The notes: generated from the letters alone by a model not told the origin. Shown: positions 36,528-48,920, numbered from the stretch's first letter. The stretch is DNA of 64,000 nt from Pseudomonas rhodesiae (GCF_007858255.1 NZ_VFEU01000006.1:124001-188000), one strand, 5' to 3'. Program-made: numbers and translations.

Positions 36528-37316
36528 ATGAGCTTGTTGGTCAAAAGCAGCAAACGCGGACAAACCATGGTTGCCTTGGAAGCAGGGCGGCTGGAGTACG
36601 TCGGCTTCTCGGCCTACCGCCTGAGCCTGGGCGAAACCCTGCCGGTCAGCGCCGGTGATAAAGAGCTGTGCCTGGTGCTGCTCAGTGGCCGGGTGAATAT
36701 CGAAGGCGAGGGCTTCAACTGGCAGAACGTCGGTGATCGCCAGTCGGTGTTCGAGGACAAGTCGCCGTTCGCCGCGTACCTTCCGCCGGGCACCGCCGCC
36801 CAGGTCACGGCCTTGAGCGATGTGCAGATTGCCGTGTGCGCCGCCCCCGGCGCGCCGGGTTACGAACCACGCTTGATCCGTCCCGAGGACTGCAAGCGCA
36901 GCGTGCGCGGCAAAGGCGCCAACACCCGCTATGTGTGCGACATCCTGCCCGACAGCGCGCCGGCCCAATCGCTGCTGGTGGTGGAGGTGCGCACGCCGTC
37001 GGGGCATTCGTCGAGCTACCCGCCGCACAAACACGACACCGACGACCTGCCGCACCAGAGCTTTCTGGAAGAGACCTACTACCACCAGATCAACCCGCCC
37101 CAAGGCTTTGTGTTCCAGCGGGTGTACACCGACGATCGCAGCATCGACCAGGCCATGGCCGTGGAAAACAGCGACCTGGTGGTGGTGCCCAAGGGCTATC
37201 ACCCGGTCAGCGTGCCGTACGGCTACGAGTCCTATTACCTGAACGTGATGGCCGGCCCCAAGCGTGCCTGGCATTTCCATAACGACCCGCAGCACAGTTG
37301 GCTGCTGGACCTTTAG
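36528..37316 (+). CDS. iolB: 5-deoxy-glucuronate isomerase
   Basis: Isomerises 5-deoxy-glucuronate to 5-dehydro-2-deoxygluconate, feeding IolC. The 262-residue double-cupin protein has the metal-binding run SSYPPHKHDTDDLPHQSFLEETYYHQ, with the histidine-glutamate set of the family, and the closing AWHFHNDPQHSW. A GTG one codon earlier directly follows the iolE stop and is an alternative start; both share the AGAGGA site. Tightly coupled to iolE. Confidence 0.92.
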   Translation: MSLLVKSSKRGQTMVALEAGRLEYVGFSAYRLSLGETLPVSAGDKELCLVLLSGRVNIEGEGFNWQNVGDRQSVFEDKSPFAAYLPPGTAAQVTALSDVQIAVCAAPGAPGYEPRLIRPEDCKRSVRGKGANTRYVCDILPDSAPAQSLLVVEVRTPSGHSSSYPPHKHDTDDLPHQSFLEETYYHQINPPQGFVFQRVYTDDRSIDQAMAVENSDLVVVPKGYHPVSVPYGYESYYLNVMAGPKRAWHFHNDPQHSWLLDL

Positions 37317-37325
37317 ACGCTGTTG

Positions 37326-37347
37326 GCGCGAGCGAGCCCGCTCGCGC
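37326..37347. repeat. Nine-base-pair hairpin between iolB and iolD
   Basis: GCGCGAGCG and CGCTCGCGC flank a 4-base loop. There is no T-run, so mRNA processing or stability is likelier than termination. Confidence 0.6.
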
Positions 37348-37395
37348 ATTGGATGACTGTCGATCGACGGATTTGCATTCCTACAAGGTGCGAAC

Positions 37396-40357
<2,962 letters not shown>

Positions 40358-40431
40358 CACTCGGTCAAGGTGGGGAGGGCTTGTTCCTTCCCCCTTTGGA
40401 TTGGGTTTGTACTTCAATCAAGGAGTCAATC

Positions 40432-41460
40432 ATGCGAATTGGACTAGTTGGCTATGGCCATGGAGGGCGCTTCTTTCATGCGCCGCTGATTGCAACCTTG
40501 CCCGGTGCCACGTTTGTCGGCGTGGTCACCCGTTCCCCTGAGCGGCGCCAGCAATTGAACGCCGACCACCCGGGTGTCCAGGCTTTCAACAGCATCGGCC
40601 AGATCGTCGAAGCCGGTGTGGATGCCCTGGTGATTTCCACCACGCTTAAAGGTCGCCCGGCACTGGTGCTCGAAGCCATCGAGCACGGTGTGACGGTGGT
40701 CAGCGACAAACCCTTTGCCGCCAACGCCGAGCAAGCCCAGGCGCTGATTACCGCGGCTGAGCGCCAGGGGACGCTGCTCAGTGTTTATCAGAACCGCCGC
40801 TGGGACTCGGATTACCTGACCCTGCGCAAGCTCATCGATGCCGGCGCCCTGGGCACCATCAGCCGCTTTGAATCGCGGGTGGAACGCTACAGCCCGCAGG
40901 CGGTGGGCAACGCCAGCGGTGGCGGTTGGCTGCGGGATTTAGGCAGCCACCTGGTGGACCAGGCGCTGCAATTGTTCGGCCCGGTGGACAGGGTATTCGC
41001 GCAATTGCACTACAGCGCCGAACATCCCCATGTCGACCACGGTTTTTTTGTGTCTCTGACCCATGCCAATGGGGTGATTTCCCACCTGTGGGGCAATGCC
41101 TTGCAAAACAGCCAGGCGCCGCGCTTTCGCGTCAGTGGCAGCGCTGGCTGTTACACCGTCGAGGGGCTGGACGGCCAGGAAGAAGCACTGATGGCCGGCA
41201 AATCGCCGAAAACCGAGGGCGAGCACTGGGGCGCCGAAGAACACCGACGCTGGGGCTGGTTCGAGCAGGGCCCGGAACGTGAACGCGTGCCGTCGGAGAA
41301 GGGCTGCTGGACCCAGTTCTATCGTCAGTTGCAAGCCGCCGTGCAAGGCCAGGGACCGCTGCCGGTCAATGCCTATGACGCGTTGGAAACCACCCGTATA
41401 TTGGACGCCGCACGCCTGAGCGCCGAGCGCCAGCAGGTGGTTTCAACAAAAATAGAATAA
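40432..41460 (+). CDS. Second Gfo/Idh/MocA-family dehydrogenase in the iol cluster
   Basis: NAD(P)-dependent oxidoreductase of 342 residues. Rossmann motif GLVGYGHGG (residues 4-12), SDKPFA in place of EKP (about 92), and YQNRRWDSDYLTL followed by DLGSHLVDQALQLFG as the catalytic region. It resembles the YdgJ/MocA-like branch that acts on inositol isomers or derivatives, so a substrate such as scyllo-inositol or a methylated inositol is plausible but unproven. It lies 74 bases after iolG with AAGGAG upstream and ends in an A/T-rich palindrome (TAGAATAAAATTCTA) over its stop. Confidence 0.85.
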   Translation: MRIGLVGYGHGGRFFHAPLIATLPGATFVGVVTRSPERRQQLNADHPGVQAFNSIGQIVEAGVDALVISTTLKGRPALVLEAIEHGVTVVSDKPFAANAEQAQALITAAERQGTLLSVYQNRRWDSDYLTLRKLIDAGALGTISRFESRVERYSPQAVGNASGGGWLRDLGSHLVDQALQLFGPVDRVFAQLHYSAEHPHVDHGFFVSLTHANGVISHLWGNALQNSQAPRFRVSGSAGCYTVEGLDGQEEALMAGKSPKTEGEHWGAEEHRRWGWFEQGPERERVPSEKGCWTQFYRQLQAAVQGQGPLPVNAYDALETTRILDAARLSAERQQVVSTKIE

Positions 41461-41814
41461 AATTCTAAAACAGGTTGATATGGAAATTATTTTCCAATAA
41501 AGTCTTTTCCAGGTTGCAAAAAGTACGTCGCGGGCTCGATCCGCACGGCTCAACAAAAACAAGATCAAAAACAACCAGGTACCGTCAGATGAAAATCTTC
41601 AACGCTGTACTGCGAGTTTTACGCCCCCTTTCTGCGCCGCGCGGTCTGCCCCGCACCCGCCCGTTCTACTTCTCCTTCCTTAATGTGCTGTGTGTCGAAA
41701 ATAACGACGCGCTGGTGTGCTGCATTCCCGGGGCGCCAGTCGTGCGACTGCCCACCTCGCTCTGAACAACGCAACGTCCAACAAAACCAACAAGAAAGTG
41801 GAGACAGACCGTTC
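41461..41814. other. 354-base intergenic region before the inositol transporter
   Basis: It holds a proposed IolR operator (41481-41496) near its left end and A-rich Hfq/Crc-like motifs (an AACAAAAACAAGA run near 41553 and AACAAGAA at 41789-41796). A 58-codon frame (41589-41765) has no ribosome site and unconvincing composition. The long distance from operator to the transporter start implies an untranslated leader of up to about 300 bases. Confidence 0.6.
41481..41496. promoter_or_regulatory. Proposed IolR operator upstream of the transporter operon
   Basis: TGGAA-ATTATT-TTCCA, a perfect 16-base palindrome with the same arms and spacing as the site upstream of iolC. Confidence 0.65.
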
Positions 41815-42750
41815 ATGAAGACCCCGATCCGTTTTACCGCGCTGGCCTTGTCCATGCTGCTGGCCAGTGGGTTTGCCAGTGCCGCCGATATCAAAGTGGG
41901 CGTGAGCATGTCCGCTTTCGATGACACCTTTCTGACCTACCTGCGTGAAGACATGGACAAGCAAGCCAAGTCGTACCCCAAGGGTGATGGCGTGCAGCTG
42001 CAGTTCGAAGACGCCCGCGCCGATGTGGTCAAGCAACTGAGCCAGGTCGAGAACTTTATCAGCCAGAGAGTCGACGCCATTATCGTTAACCCAGTGGACA
42101 CCGCATCGACCGCCAACATCATCAAGGCCGCCACCGCCGCGAAAATCCCACTGGTGTTCGTCAACCGCCGGCCAGATCAGAAGGACCTGCCCAAGGATGT
42201 CGTGGCCGTGACCTCCGACGACGTCGAAGCCGGCAAGCTGCAAATGCAGTACATCGCCGAAAAACTCGGCGGTAAGGGCAAGATCGTGATCCTGCTGGGT
42301 GACCTGGCGAACAACTCCACCACCAACCGTACCAAGGGCGTGAAAGAGGTGCTGGCCAAGTATCCGGACATCAAGATCGAGCAGGAACAAACCGGGACCT
42401 GGCTGCGCGACAAGGGCATGACGCTGGTCAACGACTGGTTGACCCAGGGCCGCGAATTCGACGCGGTGCTGGCCAACAACGATGAGATGGCTATCGGTGC
42501 GTCCATGGCCTTGAAATCATCCGGCAAGGAAAAGGGCAGTGTGTTGATCGCCGGCGTCGACGGCACGCCGGACGGTTTGAACGCGATCGCCAAGGGGGAC
42601 ATGGCTGCGTCGGCATTCCAGGACGCCAAGGGCCAGGCCGTCGGCTCGGTGGAAGCGGCGCGCAAGATGGCAAAAAACGAGGCGACGGAGCAGAACGTGG
42701 TGATCCCGTTCAAGCTGATCACTCCGGACAACGTCAAAGACTTCAAGTAG
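41815..42750 (+). CDS. Inositol/sugar ABC transporter, periplasmic binding protein
   Basis: Secreted type I periplasmic binding protein of 311 residues with a Sec signal peptide (FTALALSMLLASGFASA-A). The mature part starts DIKVGVSMSAFDDTFLTYLRE and shows the two-lobed ribose-binding-protein pattern (IIVNPVDTASTANII, FVNRRP, VLANNDEMAIGASMAL, IAGVDGTPDGLNAI). Position in the iol cluster and order binding protein-ATPase-permease match inositol importers (IbpA-IatA-IatP). Specificity is inferred from context. GGAG lies about 12 bases before the ATG. Confidence 0.9.
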   Translation: MKTPIRFTALALSMLLASGFASAADIKVGVSMSAFDDTFLTYLREDMDKQAKSYPKGDGVQLQFEDARADVVKQLSQVENFISQRVDAIIVNPVDTASTANIIKAATAAKIPLVFVNRRPDQKDLPKDVVAVTSDDVEAGKLQMQYIAEKLGGKGKIVILLGDLANNSTTNRTKGVKEVLAKYPDIKIEQEQTGTWLRDKGMTLVNDWLTQGREFDAVLANNDEMAIGASMALKSSGKEKGSVLIAGVDGTPDGLNAIAKGDMAASAFQDAKGQAVGSVEAARKMAKNEATEQNVVIPFKLITPDNVKDFK

Positions 42751-42775
42751 CCCCGACCTCACAATAATAAGCCGG

Positions 42776-42797
42776 CAGGGCGGTCGTGCCCGCCCTG
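42776..42797. other. Intercistronic hairpin between binding protein and ATPase genes
   Basis: CAGGGCGG and CCGCCCTG pair around a 6-base loop; no T-run follows. Such hairpins after binding-protein genes commonly stabilise the upstream message and lower downstream expression, giving excess binding protein. Confidence 0.7.
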
Positions 42798-42815
42798 TCG
42801 ATGGAGTACCTGTCT

Positions 42816-44369
42816 ATGCTCGCTCAAGCCACAGCCTCGCAGCCTGCGGGTATCCAGCCCCGTGCGCTGGACGAACCCTACCTGCTGGAAATCCTCAACA
42901 TCAGCAAAGGCTTCCCCGGTGTCGTGGCCCTGGACGATGTACAGCTGCGCGTGCGCCCCGGTTCCGTGCTGGCGCTGATGGGCGAGAACGGTGCGGGCAA
43001 ATCGACGTTGATGAAGATCATCGCCGGCATCTACCAGCCCGACAGCGGCGAAATCCGCCTGCGAGGCGAACCGATCGTATTTGACACCCCGCTGGCCGCG
43101 CAGAAGGCCGGGATTGCGATGATCCATCAGGAACTCAACCTGATGCCGCACATGAGCATCGCCGAGAACATCTGGATCGGCCGCGAGCAGCTCAATGGCC
43201 TGCGCATGGTCAACCACCGCGAAATGCACCGCTGCACCGCCGACTTGCTGGCGCGCTTGCGCATCAACCTGGACCCCGAGGAACAGGTGGGCAACCTGAG
43301 CATCGCCGAGCGGCAGATGGTCGAGATTGCCAAAGCGGTGTCCTACGACTCCGACATCCTGATCATGGACGAACCGACATCGGCCATCACCGAGAAGGAA
43401 GTGGCCCATCTGTTTTCGATCATTGCCGACCTCAAGTCCCAGGGCAAAGGCATCGTCTATATCACACACAAGATGGACGAAGTGTTCGCCATCGCCGATG
43501 AAGTGGCGGTGTTCCGCGACGGTCAGTACATCGGCCTGCAACGGGCCGACAGCATGGACAGCGACAGCCTGATTTCGATGATGGTGGGCCGCGAGCTGAG
43601 CCAGTTGTTCCCGGTGCGCGAAACGCCCGTCGGCGAGCGCTTGCTGTCGGTGCGCGACCTGCGCCTGGACGGGGTGTTCAAGGATGTGTCGTTCGACCTG
43701 CACGCCGGGGAGATTCTCGGAATTGCCGGGCTGATGGGCTCGGGCCGCACCAACGTGGCCGAAACCTTGTTCGGTATCACCCCCGCCGACGGCGGCCAGA
43801 TCACCCTCGACGGCGAGCCGGTGCGCATCACCGACCCGCATATGGCCATCGACAAAGGCTTTGCACTGCTGACCGAGGACCGCAAGCTCAGTGGCCTGTT
43901 CCCCTGTCTGTCGGTGCTGGAAAACATGGAAATGGCCGTGTTGCACCACTATTCGGGCAACGGCTTTATCCAACAGAAAGCCCTGCGCGCACTGTGCGAA
44001 GACATGTGCAAGAAGCTGCGGGTGAAAACGCCGTCGCTGGAGCAGTGCATCGACACCTTGTCCGGCGGCAACCAGCAGAAGGCGCTACTGGCTCGCTGGC
44101 TGATGACCAACCCACGCCTGCTGATCCTCGACGAGCCGACCCGCGGCATCGACGTCGGCGCCAAGGCTGAGATCTATCGACTGATCTCGTTCCTCGCCAG
44201 CGAGGGCATGGCGGTGATCATGATTTCTTCGGAGTTGCCCGAGGTGCTGGGCATGAGCGATCGGGTGATGGTGATGCACGAAGGCGAACTGATGGGCACC
44301 CTGGACCGTAGCGAAGCGACCCAGGAAAAAGTCATGCATCTGGCCTCGGGTATGACCGCAGTCCACTGA
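42816..44369 (+). CDS. Inositol/sugar ABC transporter, duplicated ATPase subunit
   Basis: Cytoplasmic ATPase of 517 residues with two nucleotide-binding domains, as in RbsA-type sugar importers. The first has Walker [10 protein letters not shown] (about 60-68), signature LSIAERQ and Walker [12 protein letters not shown]. The second keeps the signature LSGGNQQK and Walker [13 protein letters not shown] but has a degenerate Walker A (GLMGSGRTN), typical of the family. The start at 42816 has GGAG nine bases upstream; two earlier in-frame starts (42786 GTG, 42801 ATG) are less well placed. Confidence 0.92.
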   Translation: MLAQATASQPAGIQPRALDEPYLLEILNISKGFPGVVALDDVQLRVRPGSVLALMGENGAGKSTLMKIIAGIYQPDSGEIRLRGEPIVFDTPLAAQKAGIAMIHQELNLMPHMSIAENIWIGREQLNGLRMVNHREMHRCTADLLARLRINLDPEEQVGNLSIAERQMVEIAKAVSYDSDILIMDEPTSAITEKEVAHLFSIIADLKSQGKGIVYITHKMDEVFAIADEVAVFRDGQYIGLQRADSMDSDSLISMMVGRELSQLFPVRETPVGERLLSVRDLRLDGVFKDVSFDLHAGEILGIAGLMGSGRTNVAETLFGITPADGGQITLDGEPVRITDPHMAIDKGFALLTEDRKLSGLFPCLSVLENMEMAVLHHYSGNGFIQQKALRALCEDMCKKLRVKTPSLEQCIDTLSGGNQQKALLARWLMTNPRLLILDEPTRGIDVGAKAEIYRLISFLASEGMAVIMISSELPEVLGMSDRVMVMHEGELMGTLDRSEATQEKVMHLASGMTAVH

Positions 44370-44428
44370 CGCACCGCCGCGCGGGCCGGCGGTTGGCCTG
44401 CGCTTCAGAATAAAAAAGGTGAATGGTT

Positions 44429-45451
44429 ATGAACGCAATAACGGATAACAAGCCTGCCTCGGCGCCGGTCAAACATCGGCGTCGAATGCCCACCGAGCTG
44501 AGCATCTTTTTGGTGCTGATCGGCATCGGCCTGGTATTTGAGGTGTTTGGCTGGATCGTGCGCGATCAGAGCTTCCTGATGAATTCCCAGCGCCTGGTAC
44601 TGATGATCCTGCAAGTGTCGATCATTGGCCTGCTTGCCATCGGCGTGACCCAGGTGATCATTACCACGGGGATCGACCTGTCTTCGGGTTCGGTGCTGGC
44701 GCTGTCGGCGATGATCGCCGCCAGCCTGGCGCAAACGTCGGACTTCTCGCGAGCGGTGTTTCCCAGCCTGACCGACTTGCCGGTGTGGATTCCGGTCGCC
44801 ATGGGCCTGGGGGTCGGGCTGCTGGCGGGAGCGATCAACGGCAGCATCATCGCCGTTACCGGGATCCCGCCGTTTATCGCCACCCTGGGCATGATGGTCT
44901 CGGCCCGTGGCCTGGCCCGCTATTACACCGAAGGCCAGCCGGTGAGCATGCTGTCTGATTCCTACACCGCGATCGGCCACGGTGCGATGCCGGTGATCAT
45001 CTTCCTGGTGGTGGCGGTGATCTTTCATATCGCCCTGCGTTACACCAAGTACGGCAAGTACACCTATGCCATCGGCGGCAATATGCAGGCGGCGCGGACG
45101 TCGGGTATCAACGTCAAGCGTCACCTGATCATCGTCTACAGCATCGCCGGTCTGTTGGCAGGGCTGGCCGGGGTGGTTGCCTCGGCGCGGGCCGCCACGG
45201 GTCAGGCCGGCATGGGCATGTCGTATGAGCTGGATGCGATTGCCGCTGCGGTGATCGGCGGGACCAGCCTGGCGGGCGGGGTAGGGCGCATCACCGGCAC
45301 CGTGATCGGCGCGCTGATCCTGGGCGTGATGGCCAGCGGGTTTACCTTTGTAGGGGTGGATGCGTATATCCAAGACATCATCAAGGGCTTGATTATTGTG
45401 GTGGCGGTGGTGATCGACCAATATCGCAATAAGCGCAAGCTTAAACGCTGA
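44429..45451 (+). CDS. Inositol/sugar ABC transporter, permease subunit
   Basis: Inner-membrane permease of 340 residues, RbsC/AraH family, with about ten hydrophobic spans. Family landmarks are GVTQVIITTGIDLSSGSVLALSAMIAA, VTGIPPFIATLGMM and IAAAVIGGTSLAGGVGRITGTVIGALILG. Start MNAITD (44429) sits seven bases after AAGG; an ATG two codons upstream is too close. Last gene of the transporter operon, followed by a long inverted repeat. Confidence 0.92.
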   Translation: MNAITDNKPASAPVKHRRRMPTELSIFLVLIGIGLVFEVFGWIVRDQSFLMNSQRLVLMILQVSIIGLLAIGVTQVIITTGIDLSSGSVLALSAMIAASLAQTSDFSRAVFPSLTDLPVWIPVAMGLGVGLLAGAINGSIIAVTGIPPFIATLGMMVSARGLARYYTEGQPVSMLSDSYTAIGHGAMPVIIFLVVAVIFHIALRYTKYGKYTYAIGGNMQAARTSGINVKRHLIIVYSIAGLLAGLAGVVASARAATGQAGMGMSYELDAIAAAVIGGTSLAGGVGRITGTVIGALILGVMASGFTFVGVDAYIQDIIKGLIIVVAVVIDQYRNKRKLKR

Positions 45452-45790
45452 GCTGTAAGGCACATGGCACAAGCTGCAAGCTGCAAGTCCGATTAGCTCT
45501 ACAGCTTGTCGCTTGCAGCTTGCGGCTTATAGCTGCTCTACGAACTTTCCTGCTATAAACGCACTCCGATGACCATTCGCCAAGCCCGTCCTGGTGTCTT
45601 TGGGGGTTATATCGGAAAAAATGCCTGTCTTTTCAGTTGCTGCGCCCTCAAGTCGGCCTTAGACTGCCGCCCCTCGTAAATTGAGTGCCGGGTGGCGCTT
45701 GGAATGGATGGCGCCCTTCCGAGACCTGCACAGGTCGGCCGGAACGCTCCCTTATTCGCCTTAATGCACGTATTTTTTATAGAGAAATCA
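45452..45790. other. 339-base intergenic region with an imperfect cruciform
   Basis: AAGCTGCAAGC (45471-45481) is inverse to GCTTGCAGCTT (45511-45521), with further partly paired flanks (45451-45534). This forms a REP-like or terminator structure after the permease gene. The right half carries another palindrome (45717-45744) before the dksA-like gene. No gene is apparent. Confidence 0.6.
45717..45744. promoter_or_regulatory. Palindromic element upstream of the DksA-like gene
   Basis: GACCTG-CA-CAGGTC (45723-45736) is nested in TTCCG...CGGAA arms. It ends 46 bases before the start codon and could be a regulator site or a leader hairpin. It does not look like an A/T-rich Zur box. Confidence 0.4.
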
Positions 45791-46195
45791 ATGACAAAGG
45801 AAAAGTTGCTGGCCATGCCGGCGGATGACTACATGAATGCCGAACAGCACGCTTTTTTCGAGAAGTTGCTGCAAGACATGAAAGTGGAACACCACGAGCG
45901 CATTGAACAGAACCGTATCGCCATTGAAAGCCTGGACACCCCGGCTGACCCGGCCGACGCTGCTTCCGTGGAAGAAGAGCGCACCTGGCTGGTCAACGCC
46001 ATCGACCGCGACCAGCGCATGCTGCCGCAGCTTGAGCGTGCACTGGAACGCATCAAGGAAGATTCCTTTGGCTGGTGCGATGACAGCGGCGAGCCTATCG
46101 GCCTCAAGCGCCTGCTGATCAGCCCGACCACCAAGTACTGCATCGAAGCGCAAGAGCGTCACGAGCAGATCGACAAGCATCAGCGCCAAGCCTGA
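45791..46195 (+). CDS. DksA2-like RNA polymerase secondary-channel protein
   Basis: DksA/TraR-family protein of 134 residues: coiled-coil region (about 20-100) with the tip DTPADPADAASVEEERTWL, then a C-terminal finger. Classical DksA has four zinc cysteines; here only two remain (WCDDSGEPIG and TKYCIEAQE, i.e. CxxS and CxxA). This matches the shorter zinc-independent DksA2 type known from P. aeruginosa, a substitute for DksA under zinc shortage. The frame is open 33 codons upstream, but MTKEKLLAMP is the family start. Confidence 0.85.
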   Translation: MTKEKLLAMPADDYMNAEQHAFFEKLLQDMKVEHHERIEQNRIAIESLDTPADPADAASVEEERTWLVNAIDRDQRMLPQLERALERIKEDSFGWCDDSGEPIGLKRLLISPTTKYCIEAQERHEQIDKHQRQA

Positions 46196-46285
46196 TGCGG
46201 TGAAGCCGGGGAGCCGTCCGCATGGTTCCCCGCAGGAATACCCGCCACACCCCGTCTACTATTGATCTACTGCACGGCACCCCAC

Positions 46286-46312
46286 TAAAGGCCCATGGAT
46301 AATGGCCGGATA
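46286..46312 (+). promoter_or_regulatory. Candidate FliA (sigma-28) promoter for the chemoreceptor
   Basis: TAAAG is followed, after the standard TAAA-N15 spacing, by GCCGGATA. The -35 and the GCCG of the -10 match the flagellar sigma factor consensus (GCCGATAA); the rest is shifted by one base. It lies 48 bases before the chemoreceptor ATG. Confidence 0.45.
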
Positions 46313-46359
46313 GTGGCGTTTAATGCCGTGACAATAAAGACAAACAGTGGGGTGACGAA

Positions 46360-47967
46360 ATGGCTGGGGACGGATCTCTGATGGGCGCAGCAGTGCCGCC
46401 ACATGCGGTGGCGCGCCGGTTGCCCGGCTGGCTGACGCCGCTGTTGCAGAGCACTGCTCTGGTGCTGATATTGTCAGGCCTGGCATTCGCCCAGCTGCCG
46501 ATCTACCTGTGTCTGCCCATCGCCCTGTTGGTGATCTGGCTGCCTCGCTTGCGCAGCCGCCCGGTTGGCCCTGCGCCGGTAGCCGTCGATGCGATTGGCG
46601 AACTGACCCGGGATCTGTCCTACACCACCAGCCATAACGCACTGTCCGCAGCCGGCGTGGCCTATTCGGTCAAGCAATTGGCCGCGCGCCTGCAGTCGCA
46701 ATTGACGGCGGCCAAACAGATTGTCAGCAATGCCGAAGTCATGATCAGCACCGAACAGGTCACTTCCCAGCTCAGCCGCCAGGCCTTGGGGGCCGCCAGC
46801 CAGGCCCATCAGCGCAGTACCGAAGGCCGGGAAGTGCTGGTGCACTCCATCACCCGCATGCGTCAGCTCAGCCAGCGCGCCAATGCCAGCCGCGAGTTGA
46901 TCGAAGCCTTGAGCCAGCGCAGCGAGGAAATCCAGCGGGTAACCCTGGTGATCCAGTCCATCGCCAGCCAGACCAACCTGTTGGCGCTCAATGCCGCCAT
47001 CGAGGCGGCACGGGCCGGTGAGCATGGGCGCGGGTTTGCGGTGGTGGCCGACGAAGTGCGCGGGCTGGCCGGGCGTACTGCCACGGCCACCGATGAAGTC
47101 GGGGTGATGGTGGCGGATATCCAGCAGCGCACGGCTCAGGTCGTGGAGCAGATTCGCCAGTTATCGGCGGATTTGCACACCGGCGTCGAGCAGGTGGAGC
47201 ACGCCGGCGAACAGTTGGAAAGCATTGCCAGCCTCGCCGCCGATGTGGAAGGCCAAGTCAATGAAATCGCCCAGGGCACCGACACCAACCAGGCGCAGCT
47301 CGACAGCCTGTTCCATGCGGTGGAACAGATGCGCAGCGATTTGAGCATCAGCGACGAGCAAACCCGCCAGTTGGCCGACGCCGCGATCCAGATGGAAGGA
47401 CAGGCCGAAACCATCAGCGAGCGTCTGGCGGCGGTGGGGCTGGACGACTATCACCAACGGATCTACGACCTGGCCCGCGAGGGCGCCAGCCGCATCGCTG
47501 CGCAATTCGAAGCGGATGTACAGCAAAACCGCATCAGCCTGGATGACCTGTTCGACCGTACTTATACCCCGATTCCCAACACCAGCCCGAGCAAGTACCA
47601 CACCCGCTTCGACAGTTACACCGACAAGGTGCTACCGGCGATCCAAGAGGCGCTGTTGCCGCGTCACGAAGGCTTGGTATTTGCCATCGCGTGCACGCCG
47701 CAGGGCTACGTGCCGACCCACAATAATGCGTTTTCCCAGCCGTTGACCGGCGATGCCAAAGTGGATGCGGTGCAGAACCGCACCAAACGTAAGTTCGACG
47801 ACCGCACAGGCATTCGCTGCGGCAGTCATCAGCAGGCGGTGTTATTGCAGACCTACACCCGCGATACCGGCGAGCTGATGCATGATTTGTCGGTGCCAAT
47901 CATGGTCAACGGCCGGCATTGGGGCGGGTTGCGCCTGGGTTATAAACCAGAAAGCGCCAAGCGCTGA
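46360..47967 (+). CDS. Methyl-accepting chemotaxis protein with C-terminal sensor domain
   Basis: Chemoreceptor of 535 residues with an unusual order. A membrane hairpin (about 28-62, two short hydrophobic runs around [17 protein letters not shown]) is followed directly by a cytoplasmic helical signalling domain, whose hairpin tip ([40 protein letters not shown]) is near residues 200-245. About 165 residues then follow at the C-terminus ([20 protein letters not shown] ... [35 protein letters not shown]), resembling a cache/PAS-like sensor. There is no sizeable periplasmic domain, so the signal is probably cytoplasmic. Confidence 0.9.
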   Translation: MAGDGSLMGAAVPPHAVARRLPGWLTPLLQSTALVLILSGLAFAQLPIYLCLPIALLVIWLPRLRSRPVGPAPVAVDAIGELTRDLSYTTSHNALSAAGVAYSVKQLAARLQSQLTAAKQIVSNAEVMISTEQVTSQLSRQALGAASQAHQRSTEGREVLVHSITRMRQLSQRANASRELIEALSQRSEEIQRVTLVIQSIASQTNLLALNAAIEAARAGEHGRGFAVVADEVRGLAGRTATATDEVGVMVADIQQRTAQVVEQIRQLSADLHTGVEQVEHAGEQLESIASLAADVEGQVNEIAQGTDTNQAQLDSLFHAVEQMRSDLSISDEQTRQLADAAIQMEGQAETISERLAAVGLDDYHQRIYDLAREGASRIAAQFEADVQQNRISLDDLFDRTYTPIPNTSPSKYHTRFDSYTDKVLPAIQEALLPRHEGLVFAIACTPQGYVPTHNNAFSQPLTGDAKVDAVQNRTKRKFDDRTGIRCGSHQQAVLLQTYTRDTGELMHDLSVPIMVNGRHWGGLRLGYKPESAKR

Positions 47968-47991
47968 GGTCGTACGCGACGGGCGGTCGCG

Positions 47992-48234
47992 TTACGCCTT
48001 GGCGGGCTCATGCAGCAGCGCGTTCAGGTCGTCCACCGCCGGCGCCCATTCGGCGTCGACGTGCAGTTGCTCTTTGAGAAAACTGGCCTGTTGCGCGCTC
48101 CAGAACGGGGCGTCGACCAATTTGACGTCGTCCGGCAGACGGTGCTCGGCGGTGAACCGCTCAATACCTTCTTGGGATGAATCCAGGCCAAGTTGATCGA
48201 ACAGGGTTTCCAGAGTAGGGGTGGTGGTGTCCAT
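47992..48234 (-). CDS. DUF2789-family small protein
   Basis: Cytoplasmic protein of 80 residues with the DUF2789 pattern (TLETLFDQLGL, HRLPDDVKLVDAPFWSAQQASFLKEQL, AEWAPAVDDLNALL). Function unknown. The second ATG is used because GGAG lies six bases upstream. First of three small minus-strand genes in a row when read from the left. Confidence 0.82.
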   Translation of the reverse strand: MDTTTPTLETLFDQLGLDSSQEGIERFTAEHRLPDDVKLVDAPFWSAQQASFLKEQLHVDAEWAPAVDDLNALLHEPAKA

Positions 48235-48306
48235 TGGTATCTCCATGCAGAGTGAGCAGCGTTATGCATGGGAGGGCCCTGACACGGCAGAGTTCGAATT
48301 TGTTCG

Positions 48307-48537
48307 TCAGCAGGTCAGTGCGCCGGCATCCACGGCGCTCTTGAGGGCCTGGGCCGACTCTTTGGCGGCGCTGGCAGCGGCCTCCACGGTCTTGAACCAA
48401 CGGTCTTTTTCAACTTGGTGGGTGGTAGTAGTGGTCAGGGGCGGCTTGGCACGCATTACGATGACCGCTTGAAATTCACCGTCAACTTCCCTGGCTTCGC
48501 CACGGATAAAAAATTCGCCAATATCAAATTCCGTCAC
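48307..48537 (-). CDS. Small Pseudomonas hypothetical protein
   Basis: A 76-residue protein read from a GTG start (VTEFDIGEFFIRGEAREVDGEF), with AGG six bases upstream. Upstream codons in the same frame are open to 48657 but overlap the neighbouring gene's end and look non-coding. Beta-rich first half (FQAVIVMRAKPPLTTTTTHQV), helical alanine-rich end. No known domain is recognised. Confidence 0.7.
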   Translation of the reverse strand: MTEFDIGEFFIRGEAREVDGEFQAVIVMRAKPPLTTTTTHQVEKDRWFKTVEAAASAAKESAQALKSAVDAGALTC

Positions 48538-48653
48538 GTATCGCCTTCCCTTCGAGGTATTCAACTGCACTGATGAAACCTGACCCGCCGGCGGGGCAAA
48601 CTTCAATGGACGGGTCAGTATGGCAGTTGTTGGAGGGCTGTGGCGCGGTAAAG

Positions 48654-48920
48654 TCAACCAGGTGACGAAACGATCCCAACGTACAGACTGGCTTCCAGTT
48701 GTTTGGCCAGTTCACACGCCTTGATATGGTTGCTGCGGAAACCCCTGATTCGGCCACTGGTCACTTCCAGGATATGAAAGAAGTTCCTCCCGGCAGGTAC
48801 CACTTGGTAAAGAACAGAATTGGAGTACCCTTCCAGGCCTGGCAAGCAGTAATATTGGCGCTCGTCTGGACATGATGAACGAGTGCCGGAAGACGTAGCC
48901 TGATAGTGACGTCGTTGCAT
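48654..48920 (-). CDS. Small hypothetical protein
   Basis: An 88-residue protein with a strong ribosome site (TAGGAG, seven bases before the ATG). The middle (NSVLYQVVPAGRNFFHILEVTSGRIRGFRSNHIKACELAKQLEA) looks like a small alpha/beta domain. No function can be assigned. It is read towards the 76-residue gene and may share its transcript. Confidence 0.65.
   Translation of the reverse strand: MQRRHYQATSSGTRSSCPDERQYYCLPGLEGYSNSVLYQVVPAGRNFFHILEVTSGRIRGFRSNHIKACELAKQLEASLYVGIVSSPG

Noticed and set aside
41589..41765. 58-codon frame upstream of the inositol binding protein
   Set aside because: No ribosome site and no plausible fold; kept only as part of the leader description.
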